Positions 17,057 to 26,038 of a stretch of 64,000 bases of DNA are shown one piece after another; position 1 is the stretch's first letter, and each line of letters starts with the position of its first letter. Location of the stretch: positions 35,581 through 99,580 of the forward strand of contig NZ_JBGFSM010000016.1 of NCBI RefSeq assembly GCF_041679265.1, read 5' to 3'. The translations under genes and the position numbers were made by a program. The notes beneath the pieces were generated by a model that was not told the DNA's origin, did not search any database, and saw only the letters and a program-made list of their open reading frames with translations. This stretch comes from Autumnicola sp041679265. GTDB lineage: Bacteria > Bacteroidota > Bacteroidia > Flavobacteriales > Flavobacteriaceae.

Positions 17057-18850
17057 TTAATCCAAATGAAAACCGTGATCTTCAGGTAATGGCAGTTTTT
17101 TTATAAAGCCATTCCATCGGGGATCACCATGCAAATTCTTCATGGCCTGGAAATTTAGTATTTGGTAAATATCTGAATTTTTATATGAATAAGATTTTTC
17201 CAACCACTCAAAGGCTTTATCTTTTTTATTTCTAAAAGCGTATATTTCAGCTATATTTGAACTTCCATCTTCACTATGTTGTGTTATTAGTTTTTCTAAT
17301 GCTGCATCTGCTTCCTTATATCTACCCAGCCCGTATAGTGCGCGACATTTACTCCATAACTTAAAGAAAGGAGCAGGTTCTTTTTCAGCCTCAATAAGGG
17401 CTTCTTCATATTTCTCCTGATAAACCAGTATCAATGAAAGTATTGAATGTGCAACGCCCATATTTGGCATATGAAGTAAGCTGTTTCTAACTTCTTTTTC
17501 TGCTTTCTCAAACTCTCCGTTCATCCAATAAGTGAAACCTAATTCCCAGTTAAAGTTTAAAGGATCCAGTCTTTTAGTTTTTAAATAAAGTTCAACCGCT
17601 TTTTCTGTTTTTCCGGTAAAAGTTTTATTTAGGGCACCAGTATTTATTACTTCGATATTATCGGGTTCCAGATGCAACGCCTTCTGAACATTTTTGTAGG
17701 CTTCTTGCTGCCCATTCCACATAAATGTTTGTTGTCTCCCTAATACGGCATATGCAGAAGCATTTTTAGGATCAATCTGAATGGCCTTTTTGGCAGCAGA
17801 GATTCCTTTAGTTGTACCTTTTTCTATGGAAATGGAATTAAAGAGAAGAGTTTTGGACATCATTATTTTGCTCATAAGAATCCAGGCCGGGGCATAAGTA
17901 CTGTCAATTTTAATAGACCGACGCAAAAGAAATTCAGCATTTTCCACACTTTCCGGAGTAGATTGCCTTAAAAGCTGTTTTGCCTCCAGGTAAAAGTTGT
18001 AAGCTTCAGTATCGGTTATGTTGGAGCGTACCTCTTTACCCAATAAGTTTGCTTTTAATTCTGAGGTTACATTATCAGCAATTTCATCCTGAATTTTAAA
18101 AACATCTTCCATTTTCCGGTCATAAGTTTTTGACCAGATTTGGGAACCATCTGCAACATTTACTAATTGAGCTGTTATGCGTAGGGTATTACCTGCTTTT
18201 CGTACATTTCCCTCCAGCAAATGGGAAACATGCAATTTTTGGCCTATTTCCTGTGCCGTAGCTTCCTTTCCTTTAAAATAAAAAGAAGAAGTGCGGCTAA
18301 TCACTTTTAAATCGGGGATCTTCGCCAGAAGATTTAATATCTCATCGCTAATTCCGTCAGAAAAATACTCATGATCCTTACCTGGACTCATATCATCAAA
18401 AGCCAAAACTGCAATTGATTTTTCTTTACCTTTAGAGGCTGGAATGACTTCTTCAGTATGATTGGATTCATTATCCTTTAAGGCTCTTCCTTCGGAATAA
18501 TTACTGTATAGATTTACTGAGAGAAGAATAATCGCCACTACCAAAGCACCAATAATAACTTTATTAAATTTATTACTGGTTTCAGCGGTAATAGAATCTT
18601 GTCTGGAAATATCTTCCGTTCTTTTTAATCCTTCTGGAGTTACCTCGTATATCCACGCAAATACCAGCCATACCGGAAAACCAACAATTAAGACAATTAT
18701 AATAGTTTTTAATAAATCCTGAGAGATATTGAATACCGGGAAGATAATAGAAATAACCTGTACAATAATCCACGCCACCACCAAATAGGCGAGTGCAGCC
18801 TTAAAAACATTTCGCCTTTTTAATTCTTTAAAGTATTCCCTAATATCCAC
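17057..18850 (-). CDS. Membrane-anchored TolB-like/TPR protein
   Basis: A 597-residue protein. An N-terminal membrane section has about three helices (VFKAALAYLVVAWIIVQVISII, LLKTIIIVLIVGFPVWLVFAWIY, and VIIGALVVAIILLSVNLY). A TolB-N/FlgO-like domain follows (about 140-270: KSIAVLAFDDMSP...FSDGISDEILNLLAKI...LLEGNVRKAGNTLRITAQLVN). Then come at least six TPR-like repeats to the C-terminus (DPKNASAYAVLGRQ, EPDNIEVINTG, DPLNFNWELGFTYW and others). Proteins of this build are often annotated near adenylate-cyclase or signalling proteins, but there is no catalytic domain here. It is probably a periplasmic protein-interaction scaffold; the role is unknown. Confidence 0.75.
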   Translation of the reverse strand: MDIREYFKELKRRNVFKAALAYLVVAWIIVQVISIIFPVFNISQDLLKTIIIVLIVGFPVWLVFAWIYEVTPEGLKRTEDISRQDSITAETSNKFNKVIIGALVVAIILLSVNLYSNYSEGRALKDNESNHTEEVIPASKGKEKSIAVLAFDDMSPGKDHEYFSDGISDEILNLLAKIPDLKVISRTSSFYFKGKEATAQEIGQKLHVSHLLEGNVRKAGNTLRITAQLVNVADGSQIWSKTYDRKMEDVFKIQDEIADNVTSELKANLLGKEVRSNITDTEAYNFYLEAKQLLRQSTPESVENAEFLLRRSIKIDSTYAPAWILMSKIMMSKTLLFNSISIEKGTTKGISAAKKAIQIDPKNASAYAVLGRQQTFMWNGQQEAYKNVQKALHLEPDNIEVINTGALNKTFTGKTEKAVELYLKTKRLDPLNFNWELGFTYWMNGEFEKAEKEVRNSLLHMPNMGVAHSILSLILVYQEKYEEALIEAEKEPAPFFKLWSKCRALYGLGRYKEADAALEKLITQHSEDGSSNIAEIYAFRNKKDKAFEWLEKSYSYKNSDIYQILNFQAMKNLHGDPRWNGFIKKLPLPEDHGFHLD

Positions 18851-19274
18851 TTTAATTTTCGAAGTTTAATGCGGTCAAGTTGAATGAAAAGCTGTTTTAA
18901 TTAATACAGCTTCCCATACCTGAAAGATAGCAGGGTAGCCCTCAGTATAGAATGTTGTTAAATTTGAAGCACTAGGCAATATTGCAATATAAAAACAATA
19001 TTTCCTTTGTAAAAATTTTTGATAAAAATAGTAGTTTGCATACCTTCTTACGTATATGATGGAGCACTCCTGAAAAGAAGAATTTCTCCCGACCTTCAAC
19101 TTTCTAAGTTATTCTCTTCAATAGGAGGAGTAAATATTTAAGCCTGACATTAGTAACAATAAATTTACATCTTCAATATTACACATCCGGTATATTTTAT
19201 CTGCCTCTTCAGTCATCTTAAATTATAATTGGTATAAAACATTCTATTAAGAATGTTTTGTTTATATTTATAGC
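18851..19274. other. Divergent intergenic region (TolB/TPR gene and tetR)
   Basis: About 420 AT-rich bases that must hold promoters for both flanking genes. The only structure I can support is the palindrome at 19237-19260. A minus-strand frame at 18875-19099 has no recognisable protein features and I treat it as chance. Confidence 0.6.
19237..19260. promoter_or_regulatory. Candidate TetR operator palindrome
   Basis: AAAACATTC (19237-19245) and GAATGTTTT (19252-19260) are exact inverted repeats separated by six bases. They end 14 bases before the ATG of the TetR-family gene. Size and position fit an autoregulatory operator. Confidence 0.6.
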
Positions 19275-19886
19275 ATGACCAGGGATAAAAAATCTATAGA
19301 AACGCAGCAGCTTATTACAGAACAGGCTTTTAATGTAATATACAGACATGGTTATTACCGGACTACTCCCGGTATGATTATGAAAGAAACACGCTTGTCA
19401 AAAGGGGCATTTTATCATCATTTTAAAAATAAATCATCCCTCACTGAAAAAATGATTTCCGAAATACTGCACCAGCGTATTTATCAGAATATGATTAGGC
19501 CTCTCTATGAAAATGAACCAACGATAGAACTAATTGAACACGTATTTACCCAACGATTGCGTCAATTTAATGAAGAAGAAAAACTCTTGGGCTGCCCGCT
19601 TAATAATCTGATTAATGAATTAGGTTATGAGGATAATAGTTTAAAGAAAGCGCTTAAAAATATTGTAATAGAGTGGCAAAATGCCATTGTCTACATATTA
19701 CAGATAGGCATTAAAGAAGATCAGATTAGGGATGATATTCAACCTGAGTCTATTGCCACGTTTTTAATTAGTTCATTCGAAGGAATTCGTGGACTTAGAA
19801 AATTAGACAAGGATGATGTATTCTTTAAACAATATGAAGAAAGTATAAAAATAGTTCTTCAATCGATAAAAAAACATTCCAGGTGA
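19275..19886 (+). CDS. TetR/AcrR-family transcriptional regulator
   Basis: A 203-residue regulator. The N-terminal helix-turn-helix (about 10-60) reads EQAFNVIYRHGYYRTTPGMIMKET followed by the TetR signature LSKGAFYHHFKNKSSL. The C-terminal ligand domain resembles the TetR_C_6/AcrR group (CPLNNLINELGYEDNSL, then IATFLISSFEGIRGLRKL). A palindrome sits just upstream. The SDR oxidoreductase gene 214 bases downstream on the same strand is the likeliest target besides itself, a common pairing for aldehyde or quinone stress responses; that target is inferred. Confidence 0.9.
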   Translation: MTRDKKSIETQQLITEQAFNVIYRHGYYRTTPGMIMKETRLSKGAFYHHFKNKSSLTEKMISEILHQRIYQNMIRPLYENEPTIELIEHVFTQRLRQFNEEEKLLGCPLNNLINELGYEDNSLKKALKNIVIEWQNAIVYILQIGIKEDQIRDDIQPESIATFLISSFEGIRGLRKLDKDDVFFKQYEESIKIVLQSIKKHSR

Positions 19887-20100
19887 AATCTTTTAGTAAT
19901 TACTTAAAAGTGAAATTAAATCGGGAACAGTTTTTTGAAGTATAAGTCTTCTTTATAAAATTTAATTAAAACGGGAAATCCAGGGAAAATATGGTTGATC
20001 TAAACTAATGAAGATAGGTAAACAGTTCAACATATAACCTTTAAAGTTAATTCCGCTCAATGTTGCAGTAATTTAAGTTAATCATAATAATTTATAATAA

Positions 20101-20883
20101 ATGGAAAATTTTAAAAACAAAAAAGTTGTAATATCAGGAGGAGGAAGTGGCATAGGAAAAGAGCTTATAAACCAACTGTACCAGGAAGGAACCCGGGATT
20201 TCGCCGTTATTGGTAGAAATAAGCAAAAATTAGTAAGCTTAGAATCCACATTTCCCGAAGCAAATTTTATTTTATTTTCCGGAAACGTGGCGGACATATC
20301 CGATATCAGCAATTTCGTAAATGAAGTTCAAAATAAATGGGAAACTATTGATTTATTAATCAATAATGCAGGGGTAGTAAGTGCAGGTGAATTAACCACA
20401 ATCACTGACGAAGATATTATTCAACAGGTTAATATTAATGTTACGGGACTTATTTTGATGACAAAAAAGTTTTTACCGCTGTTAAAACATGAATCAGCTA
20501 CAGCTATTATAAATGTATCCTCTAACCTTGCGTTAGTAGGAATGCCTTTTTATAGTCCGTACGCAGCAACAAAAGGAGCAGTAAAATTATTTTCCGAAGC
20601 ATTAAGAAGAGAGTTGCAAAATGAAGAGATTCATGTTATGACTTTGTATCCTACAGGAACAGACACTCCAATGATGAAAACTGCAGGAGCGGGAACATTA
20701 CAAAGTACTGAAATGGTAGTAAGTAAAACCTTGGAAGGACTAAGAAAAAATGAAATCGATGTCATGCTTGGTGATATGGATGCCATCATCGCTAATCGTA
20801 ACAATCCTCAGGAATTTGATAAAAAGGCGGCTACCATGTATGAATCTCTAAAAAAAGGAACTGAAAAACATAGAGCTATGTAG
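20101..20883 (+). CDS. Short-chain dehydrogenase/reductase
   Basis: A 260-residue classical SDR. The cofactor motif GGGSGIGKE occupies residues 12-20. NNAG lies near 88, and the catalytic Ser (VSSNLA) with YxxxK (YAATKG, Tyr about 155, Lys about 159) are intact. Export signals are absent, so it is a cytosolic NAD(P)-dependent oxidoreductase. The substrate cannot be read from sequence. It follows the tetR gene and probably belongs to its regulon. A bidirectional terminator lies about 300 bases downstream. Confidence 0.9.
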   Translation: MENFKNKKVVISGGGSGIGKELINQLYQEGTRDFAVIGRNKQKLVSLESTFPEANFILFSGNVADISDISNFVNEVQNKWETIDLLINNAGVVSAGELTTITDEDIIQQVNINVTGLILMTKKFLPLLKHESATAIINVSSNLALVGMPFYSPYAATKGAVKLFSEALRRELQNEEIHVMTLYPTGTDTPMMKTAGAGTLQSTEMVVSKTLEGLRKNEIDVMLGDMDAIIANRNNPQEFDKKAATMYESLKKGTEKHRAM

Positions 20884-21330
20884 TAGATAATCTCTCCATG
20901 GGATCCCAAGCACTATATTCCGATGGAAAACGGATAGCATTCAGCTGGAGGCGGACGGTAATTCCGGATGAATATACCCGGCTTAGAAATGTAGCACTAA
21001 GGTCTTCTCCTTTAAAATGGCGCTCTAGATTATTGGAGTAGTTATGCCTAACACGATATTACTACAATCCCATAAGGTCACTTTTTTGCACATATCAAAT
21101 CATAGATAGAAAAACCGCCAATAGAGATTGATGAGTAAAAAAGGAAGAGTCTGTAAATAAAAAAGCGTGTTCTAAGCAAAAAAGGGATGCTAAATAACAT
21201 CCCTTTTTGTGATCACTAAAGGATTTAGATCCTTCTATTTTTTTGCTAACATCTTTAAATATGTGTATTTAAAAATTGATCAACAAGTACTTCCGCCAAA
21301 GAAATAGACATTAAAAAGATAAGAATTTAA
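20884..21330. other. Intergenic region with one short open frame
   Basis: It contains a 47-codon plus-strand frame at 20898-21041 (starts MGSQALYSDGK, ends WRSRLLE) that I do not recognise and that may be the tail of a lost gene, then the terminator at 21181-21208. Nothing else is supportable. Homology to the Fic C-terminal end begins at about 21331. Confidence 0.45.
21181..21208. terminator. Intrinsic terminator, probably bidirectional
   Basis: AAAAGGGATG (21181-21190) pairs with CATCCCTTTT (21199-21208) around an 8-base loop. A-rich flank on one side and T-rich flank on the other make it plausible for either strand. It separates the SDR gene from the damaged Fic/HNH region. Confidence 0.75.
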
Positions 21331-21446
21331 CCCTTAACAGGGCCTCTAAATCTACTGCTACCAGGGATCTCCAGGATTTATTTGATAAAGGAGCTTTTAT
21401 TAAAAAAGGCGGGGGAAGAAGTACCAGTTATTTGCTGAATTTATAA
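21331..21446 (+). pseudogene. Duplicate C-terminal fragment of the Fic gene
   Basis: About 115 bases nearly identical to 22843-22958, the last 38 codons of the Fic gene (from the LNRTSKSTATRDLQDLF region to the stop ...SYLLNL). There is no start or upstream Fic sequence. It runs straight into HNH fragment A, exactly as the intact 3' end of Fic runs into HNH copy B, showing duplication of the joined Fic/HNH segment followed by deletion. Confidence 0.8.
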
Positions 21447-21713
21447 ACTTTCACTCAAAACACTTCCTTTTGATGCCCTTTCAGCAATTCTATTGATGGC
21501 TGCCATTCCTTTTTTTCCGGCAGGGCCGGGTTGATCTTCAAACTGTTTCAAGGTAAATTCTGAATCTTTATCGTTAACCAAAGCTGAAACTTTTACTTTA
21601 TAATCTGCCGTTGTACTTATGAGCCTCCGGTCAAAAGCGCGATGGAGAATTGGGGAATGAGCGGTGCCATTTTCCATGGTATAATTGAAAAGGGTAAATA
21701 TGACCGGGATCAA
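21441..21713 (-). pseudogene. HNH endonuclease copy A (C-terminal fragment)
   Basis: A 90-codon remnant matching the C-terminal third of the HNH proteins at 24335-25337 and 26763-27668. It includes a degraded HNH half (PILHRAFDRRLISTTADYKVKVSALVNDKD). The Asn-Gly motif survives as MENGTAHSP, but the first His region is lost and the end is frameshifted relative to copies B and C. Non-functional. Confidence 0.75.
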
Positions 21714-21854
21714 TCATTTCTTGTACTCCTTTACCACTCATTGTAAGTTTTCTCTATAGATAAGCTCGTAGTTTTAGATAAATGAACCGATTCATAAATA
21801 TATTCGGTTCATTTTTTTACTATATTTGAGCCGATTAATGTTTCTATTTGGCTC

Positions 21855-22958
21855 ATGAAATATAACTGGCAACAAAAAGATTGGCCTAATTTTAAATACT
21901 CTACTGTTGAAGTGGAGAAAGATCTCTATGCTTTTTCTGAAAGAGCCGGCAGGCTCAACGGAGCAATGGAGGTCTTGCCGGAAGAACTTCAATTTGAATC
22001 CATCGTTGATTTATTGGTGGCAGAGGCTCTGAAGACTTCAGAGATCGAAGGAGAATACTTAAGCAGAAAGGACGTCATGTCTTCCATCCGAAATAATCTC
22101 GGGCTGAATAGTAAACGGGAACCGGTGAAAGATCAAAGAGCTCAAGGCGTTTCTCAGATGATGGTTGATGCACAAAAATATTTTCAAAGGCCATTATCAG
22201 AAAAAGTGTTGTTTAATTGGCATGTGATGTTGATGAAAGGAAGTTCAGCTGTAAACGTGGGTTCCTGGAGAGAACACAATGAACCTATGCAGGTTATCTC
22301 CGGGGCGATGGGAAAGGAAGTAATTCATTATGAGGCTCCGCCTTCCCCCAGGGTTCCCCAGGAGATGGAACAGTTTATTAATTGGTTTAATAATACTGCC
22401 CCGGGTTCGAATGAAGAAATAAAGCAACCCGTAATTCGTGCTGCGGTGGCACATCTTTAATTTGAGAGCATACACCCTTTCGAAGACGGTAACGGCAGGA
22501 TTGGCCGTGCTATTTCAGAAAAGGCCCTTTCTCAACACCTTCAGCGGCCGGTTTTGCTAAGTCTTTCCAAGGCGATTGAAGCCAGGAAAAAAAATTATTA
22601 TGAAGCTTTAAAAAAAGCACAGCGGTCTAACGAGATAACCCCATGGATTAATTATTTTGTAAAAACAACCCTGGAAGCTCAGGAGGATGCCGGGCAGCTT
22701 ATTAATTTTTCAATGAAGAAGGCAAAATTTTTTGATAAATTCCAGGATAAGCTGAATGAGCGACAGCTCAAAACAGTAAAGAGAATGCTCGCAGAAGGCT
22801 ATAAAGGATTTGAAGGCGGTATGAATGCCGGTAAATACATTTCCCTTAACAGAACCTCTAAATCTACTGCCACCAGGGATCTCCAGGATTTATTTGATAA
22901 AGGAGCTTTTATTAAAAAAGGTGGGGGAAGAAGTACCAGTTATTTGCTGAATTTATAA
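21855..22958 (+). pseudogene. Fic/DOC-family protein gene with one in-frame TAA
   Basis: A 367-codon frame interrupted only by TAA at 22458-22460 (codon 202) in AAVAHL*FESIHPFEDGNGR. Family members normally have Tyr there, so a TAT/TAC to TAA change is likely. The N-terminus (YNWQQKDWPNFKY) matches the DUF4172 region. TSEIEGEYLSR carries the inhibitory S/TxxxEG helix. The active-site motif HPFEDGNGRIGR (HPFx[D/E]GNGR) lies just after the stop. The C-terminus is a winged-helix domain. Fic enzymes transfer AMP from ATP to target proteins and can act as toxins. The stop removes the catalytic loop, although an internal start after it could in principle express a C-terminal piece without the inhibitory helix. 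Confidence 0.85.
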
Positions 22959-22962
22959 ACTT

Positions 22963-23570
22963 TCACCCCAAATACACTTCCTCCCGGTGCCAGTTCAGGG
23001 ATTCTATTGATGGCTGCCATTCTTCTTTTTCCGGCAGGAGGATATATTGGTCTTCAAACTGGTTTAAGGTAAATTCTGAATCTTTATCGTTCACCAGGGC
23101 TGAAACTTTTACTTTATAATCTGCTGTTATGCTGATAAGCCCGCGGTCAAATGCGCGGTGCAGGGTAGGAGAGAGCGCAATGCCGTTTCTCACGGTATCG
23201 TCATTGGAAAGGCTGAAGGGGTGTATGGCAGGCATCGATCATCTGGATATTAGGCGTGGCCATAATGCGCATTCCCGAGATACAGCAACGATGGTCATAA
23301 ATTTTAGGAATGCTGCGCTTAAACAAACCGCCACGGATAAAAAGTTCTTCCTGGTACCGGCTTTCGTCCAGTTGTGATTTCAGGAAAAGTAAATTTTCCC
23401 GGTATTCTTTGCCTGATGAATGCCGGATCTGGTATTCCAGTTGAGACTCTTCCACCGAATCCCGGTTGTGCCTGTAATTGCTTTGTGAGCTGTAAAAATA
23501 CTGCTGTAATAATTGTGCTTCAAGGGATTCACAGGTTTGCGGCTGTTGCAGTAACAGGGATAATTTCGGA
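22963..23570 (-). pseudogene. HNH endonuclease copy B (N-terminally truncated, frameshifted)
   Basis: It matches copies C and D from the AQLLQQYFYNSQ region to the C-terminus (...EEVYLG, stop at 22963). Two bases are missing near 23222 (GTGTATGGCAGG, where copy C has GTGTATATGGCAGG), which breaks the frame exactly inside the HNH motif between IDACH and HPFSLSNDD. Sequence upstream of about 23570 is unrelated, so the N-terminal half is gone. It is convergent with Fic, with 4 bases between stops. Confidence 0.85.
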
Positions 23571-23643
23571 ACATTTGACTGATATCCTGATGTTTTAGCT
23601 CTCCTATTTCTAAGTATGTCACCAATAATTAATTATCTTTGAT

Positions 23644-23901
23644 ATGAAAGTAAAAACGAAGGTTATGAACTTACGGGCAGATTTAGAATGGATACACCAG
23701 GAACTGGACAAGGTAAAGGACCCTACATTTATTGAAGCAATAAAAAATATGCTGAAATACAATAAAAAGGTATCATCGCAACGTATCAGCAAAGAACAAT
23801 ATAATGAGGAAATTAACGCATCCATCGCCCAGATAAATGAAGGTAAAACATACACACACCAGGAAGTGGGCGAACGTATTAAACAATGGGCAAAGCAATA
23901 A
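23644..23901 (+). CDS. Antitoxin-like protein of a RelE/ParE-type pair
   Basis: An 85-residue protein, or 78 residues from the ATG at 23665 (MNLRADLEW). It is acidic/basic, helical and without a recognised DNA-binding motif: WIHQELDKVKDPTFIEAIKNML, then a C-terminal part VSSQRISKEQYNEEINASIAQ and THQEVGERIKQW resembling the toxin-wrapping half of Bacteroidota antitoxins. It overlaps the downstream toxin gene by 16 bases, which is the main evidence for its role. It should neutralise the toxin and repress the operon. Confidence 0.75.
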   Translation: MKVKTKVMNLRADLEWIHQELDKVKDPTFIEAIKNMLKYNKKVSSQRISKEQYNEEINASIAQINEGKTYTHQEVGERIKQWAKQ

Positions 23902-24188
23902 TCTGGACGAGCCAGGCTGATGCAGAACTTAGTCAGGCATTTTTAGAATTGTTGGAGCAGTCGGAATCCATTGAAACCACCGCCAGGATCATCACAGAAA
24001 TTTATGAATCAGCCTCAATACTGTCTACCAATCCGGAGATCTACAAACTGGACACGATCAAGACCAATAATCCCGGAAACATAAGGGCATATGAAAAGCA
24101 CACCTACCGTATATCCTATCTTATAGAGGAAGAGGCTATTTATATCCTTCGTGTGAGATATGCAAGAAAAGAACCTTTAGAATATTGA
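23886..24188 (+). CDS. RelE/ParE-superfamily toxin
   Basis: A 100-residue protein with the ParE/RelE fold pattern. It starts AIIWTSQADAELSQAFLELLE with the two opening helices, then SASILSTNPEIYKLDT, then the beta strands RAYEKHTYRISYLIEEEAIYILRVRYARKEP. The final Arg-rich strand and the Tyr/Arg positions are typical. It would act either as a ribosome-dependent mRNase (RelE) or a gyrase poison (ParE); sequence alone does not decide. It is intact and translationally coupled to the antitoxin. Confidence 0.85.
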   Translation: MGKAIIWTSQADAELSQAFLELLEQSESIETTARIITEIYESASILSTNPEIYKLDTIKTNNPGNIRAYEKHTYRISYLIEEEAIYILRVRYARKEPLEY

Positions 24189-24334
24189 TCCGCACCAGGG
24201 ATTTAAGAACCTTACATCTTTTCTTAGCCTCCTTAGCCTCATTTTGTAGTCTTTTAGTTTATGGTTTTTGAGACCAAAGCGCGCGCAGTTGTTAGCCTGA
24301 AAATACAAAATGATAATCCCTTTGACTTGATTTT

Positions 24335-25337
24335 TCACCCCAAAAACACTTCCTCCTGGTGCCAGTTCAGGGATTCTATTGATGGCTGCCATTCCTCTTT
24401 TTCCGGCAGGAGGATGGGTTGATCTTCAAACTGATTTAAGGTAAATTCTGAATCTTTATCGTTCACCAGGGCTGAAACTTTTACTTTATAATCTGCTGTT
24501 ATGCTTAATAGCCCGCGGTCAAAGGCGCGGTGCAGGGTAGGAGAGAGGGAGATGCCGTTTCTAAGGGTATCGTCATTGGAAAGGCTGAAGGGGTGTATAT
24601 GGCAGGCATCGATCATCTGGATATTTGGCGGGCCCATAATGCGCATTCCCGAGATACAGCAACGATGGTCATAAATTTTAGGGATGCTGCGCTTAAATAA
24701 CCCGCCCCGAATAAAAAGTTCTTCCTGGTACCGGCTTTCGTCCAGTTGTGATTTCAGGAAAAGTAAATTTTCCCGGTAATCCTGGCCGGAGGAATGGCGA
24801 ATCTGGTATTCCAGTTGGGATTCTTCTACCGAATCCCGGTTGTGCCTGTAACTGCTTTGGGAGTTGTAAAAATACTGCTGTAATAATTGTGCTTCGAGGT
24901 ATCCGCAGGTTTGCGGCTGTTGCAACAGCAGGAATAATTCCGGGTCAATCTGGGCAAATGCCACGGTTTCCTGTAAATTTTTAAAACTTTTTATGCTCCC
25001 TGGATATTCAGGTGATGCCAATTTCCATTCCCGGTTTGGCCACCAGCTGCCAGAAAGGCTCCGACCGCATATGGAAAAAGGGAAGCGCGAAATTCTCGGT
25101 ATGGCCTGTCTCCACCAGTTGGTTCCAGGTTTCCCTGAAATTCAACAGCAGTTCAGGAGTTATAAAGAGGCGGTTATCCCGGATCTCGTTTTTCCTGATG
25201 CCGCGAATTACCGCCAGGAGCATTACCGGCTTATGCGGGGCTTTGCCTAAATGCTTACTTACCCCGCGCTTTAATTTTTTAAAGTAACGGGAGTATTTAT
25301 CTAAACCTTCCGGGGGAACAATGGGTTCTTTATTCAT
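24335..25337 (-). pseudogene. HNH endonuclease copy C (full length but frameshifted)
   Basis: It begins at 25337 with MNKEPIVPPEGLDKYSRYF and ends at 24335 with ...EEVFLG, the most complete copy (about 310 residues if restored). The frame breaks near 25005-25018: copy D has ACCCGCTCCGGGAGC where copy C carries a net four-base insertion (ACCTGAATATCCAGGGAGC), giving a stop right after MEIGIT. The C-terminal HNH region is intact: RCCISGMRIM, IDACHIHPFSLSND, NGISLSPTLHRAFDRG, i.e. His-Asn-His. Relatives are putative restriction-type HNH nucleases. An internal ATG at 25021 could yield a 228-residue nuclease-only protein. Confidence 0.85.
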
Positions 25338-25699
25338 AATTTAATTCTGAGCTAGGGAAGGATGGCTAGGACAATCATGTGGTTTAACCATTTTCAATGT
25401 ATTACCGTGCGATTTTAAGCATGGTATTTAAAAACTTTTTATCACCAATCTCTATGTATTTAAGCAATTCCTCCCTTAGTTCCGGTGCTCCAATAGCTAT
25501 AAATAGTTATATATAAAGATATACGTTTGTTGTTTAGGTTTCCAATCCTGAGTTAAATGTAATATACAAATATCCGAAACGCTGTCTCGGAAATGCTATG
25601 TTCAGATAGTGTTAATAGTTTTCTTGAGAATCGCAAGACAGTGTGTGACCTTTTGAATAAATGGATAAATGTTCTTCACCTTCGAGAACCACTTCAAAC
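25338..25699. other. Intergenic region with an antitoxin-like remnant
   Basis: A 362-base gap between HNH copy C and the mntA-like gene. Apart from the minus-strand remnant at 25402-25506, it holds no gene I can support. Confidence 0.5.
25402..25506 (-). pseudogene. Possible remnant of a small antitoxin gene
   Basis: A minus-strand frame without a start encodes APELREELLKYIEIGDKKFL and then NTMLKIAR before a stop. The pattern resembles the small helical antitoxins common in this phylum (start of an REELL.YI..GDE.FL type helix pair). It is too short and start-less to be functional, and the assignment is tentative. Confidence 0.3.
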
Positions 25700-26038
25700 C
25701 TAAACTTCAGTGGCTTTATATAAGGTTCTGCCTACGTAGTTAATATGATCTTTAAGCTCCTGATGATCGATTTTTTTGTAATCCAGTACATCTATCTTAT
25801 ATAGTAGTTCTAAATCATCTATGGCTATTTTAAGGTCTAAAAGATCATTATAAGACATACCCGGGGAAAATACAGCAAGGTCAATGTCTGAGCCGGGCTT
25901 AAAATTTCCCATTGCCCTGGAACCAAAAACGCGCACCTCGTCAACCGCGGGAAATTTTGAAAATGCCGAATGCAAAAGAGCAATTGTTTCAGGGGATAAT
26001 CCAAAACTATTTTTCGTATTCTTTCTTAAGGTAGCCAT
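25700..26038 (-). CDS. mntA: MntA-type nucleotidyltransferase antitoxin
   Basis: A 112-residue minimal nucleotidyltransferase. The catalytic signature VFGSRAMGNFKPGSDIDLAVF matches GSxAxGxxxxxSDIDL, and a third acidic residue lies in KIDVLDYKK. In HepT-MntA modules this enzyme adds AMP units to the HEPN toxin to silence it. The gene overlaps the HEPN gene by 32 bases and lies downstream of it, the usual order. It is intact. Confidence 0.88.
   Translation of the reverse strand: MATLRKNTKNSFGLSPETIALLHSAFSKFPAVDEVRVFGSRAMGNFKPGSDIDLAVFSPGMSYNDLLDLKIAIDDLELLYKIDVLDYKKIDHQELKDHINYVGRTLYKATEV

Noticed and set aside
18875..19099. 74-codon minus-strand frame as a gene
   Set aside because: Composition and lack of conserved features look random, and it occupies the promoter region between divergent genes.
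23129..24984. Plus-strand frames across HNH copies B and C
   Set aside because: The same shadow appears at equivalent positions in each HNH copy. The minus-strand protein is the real, motif-bearing one.
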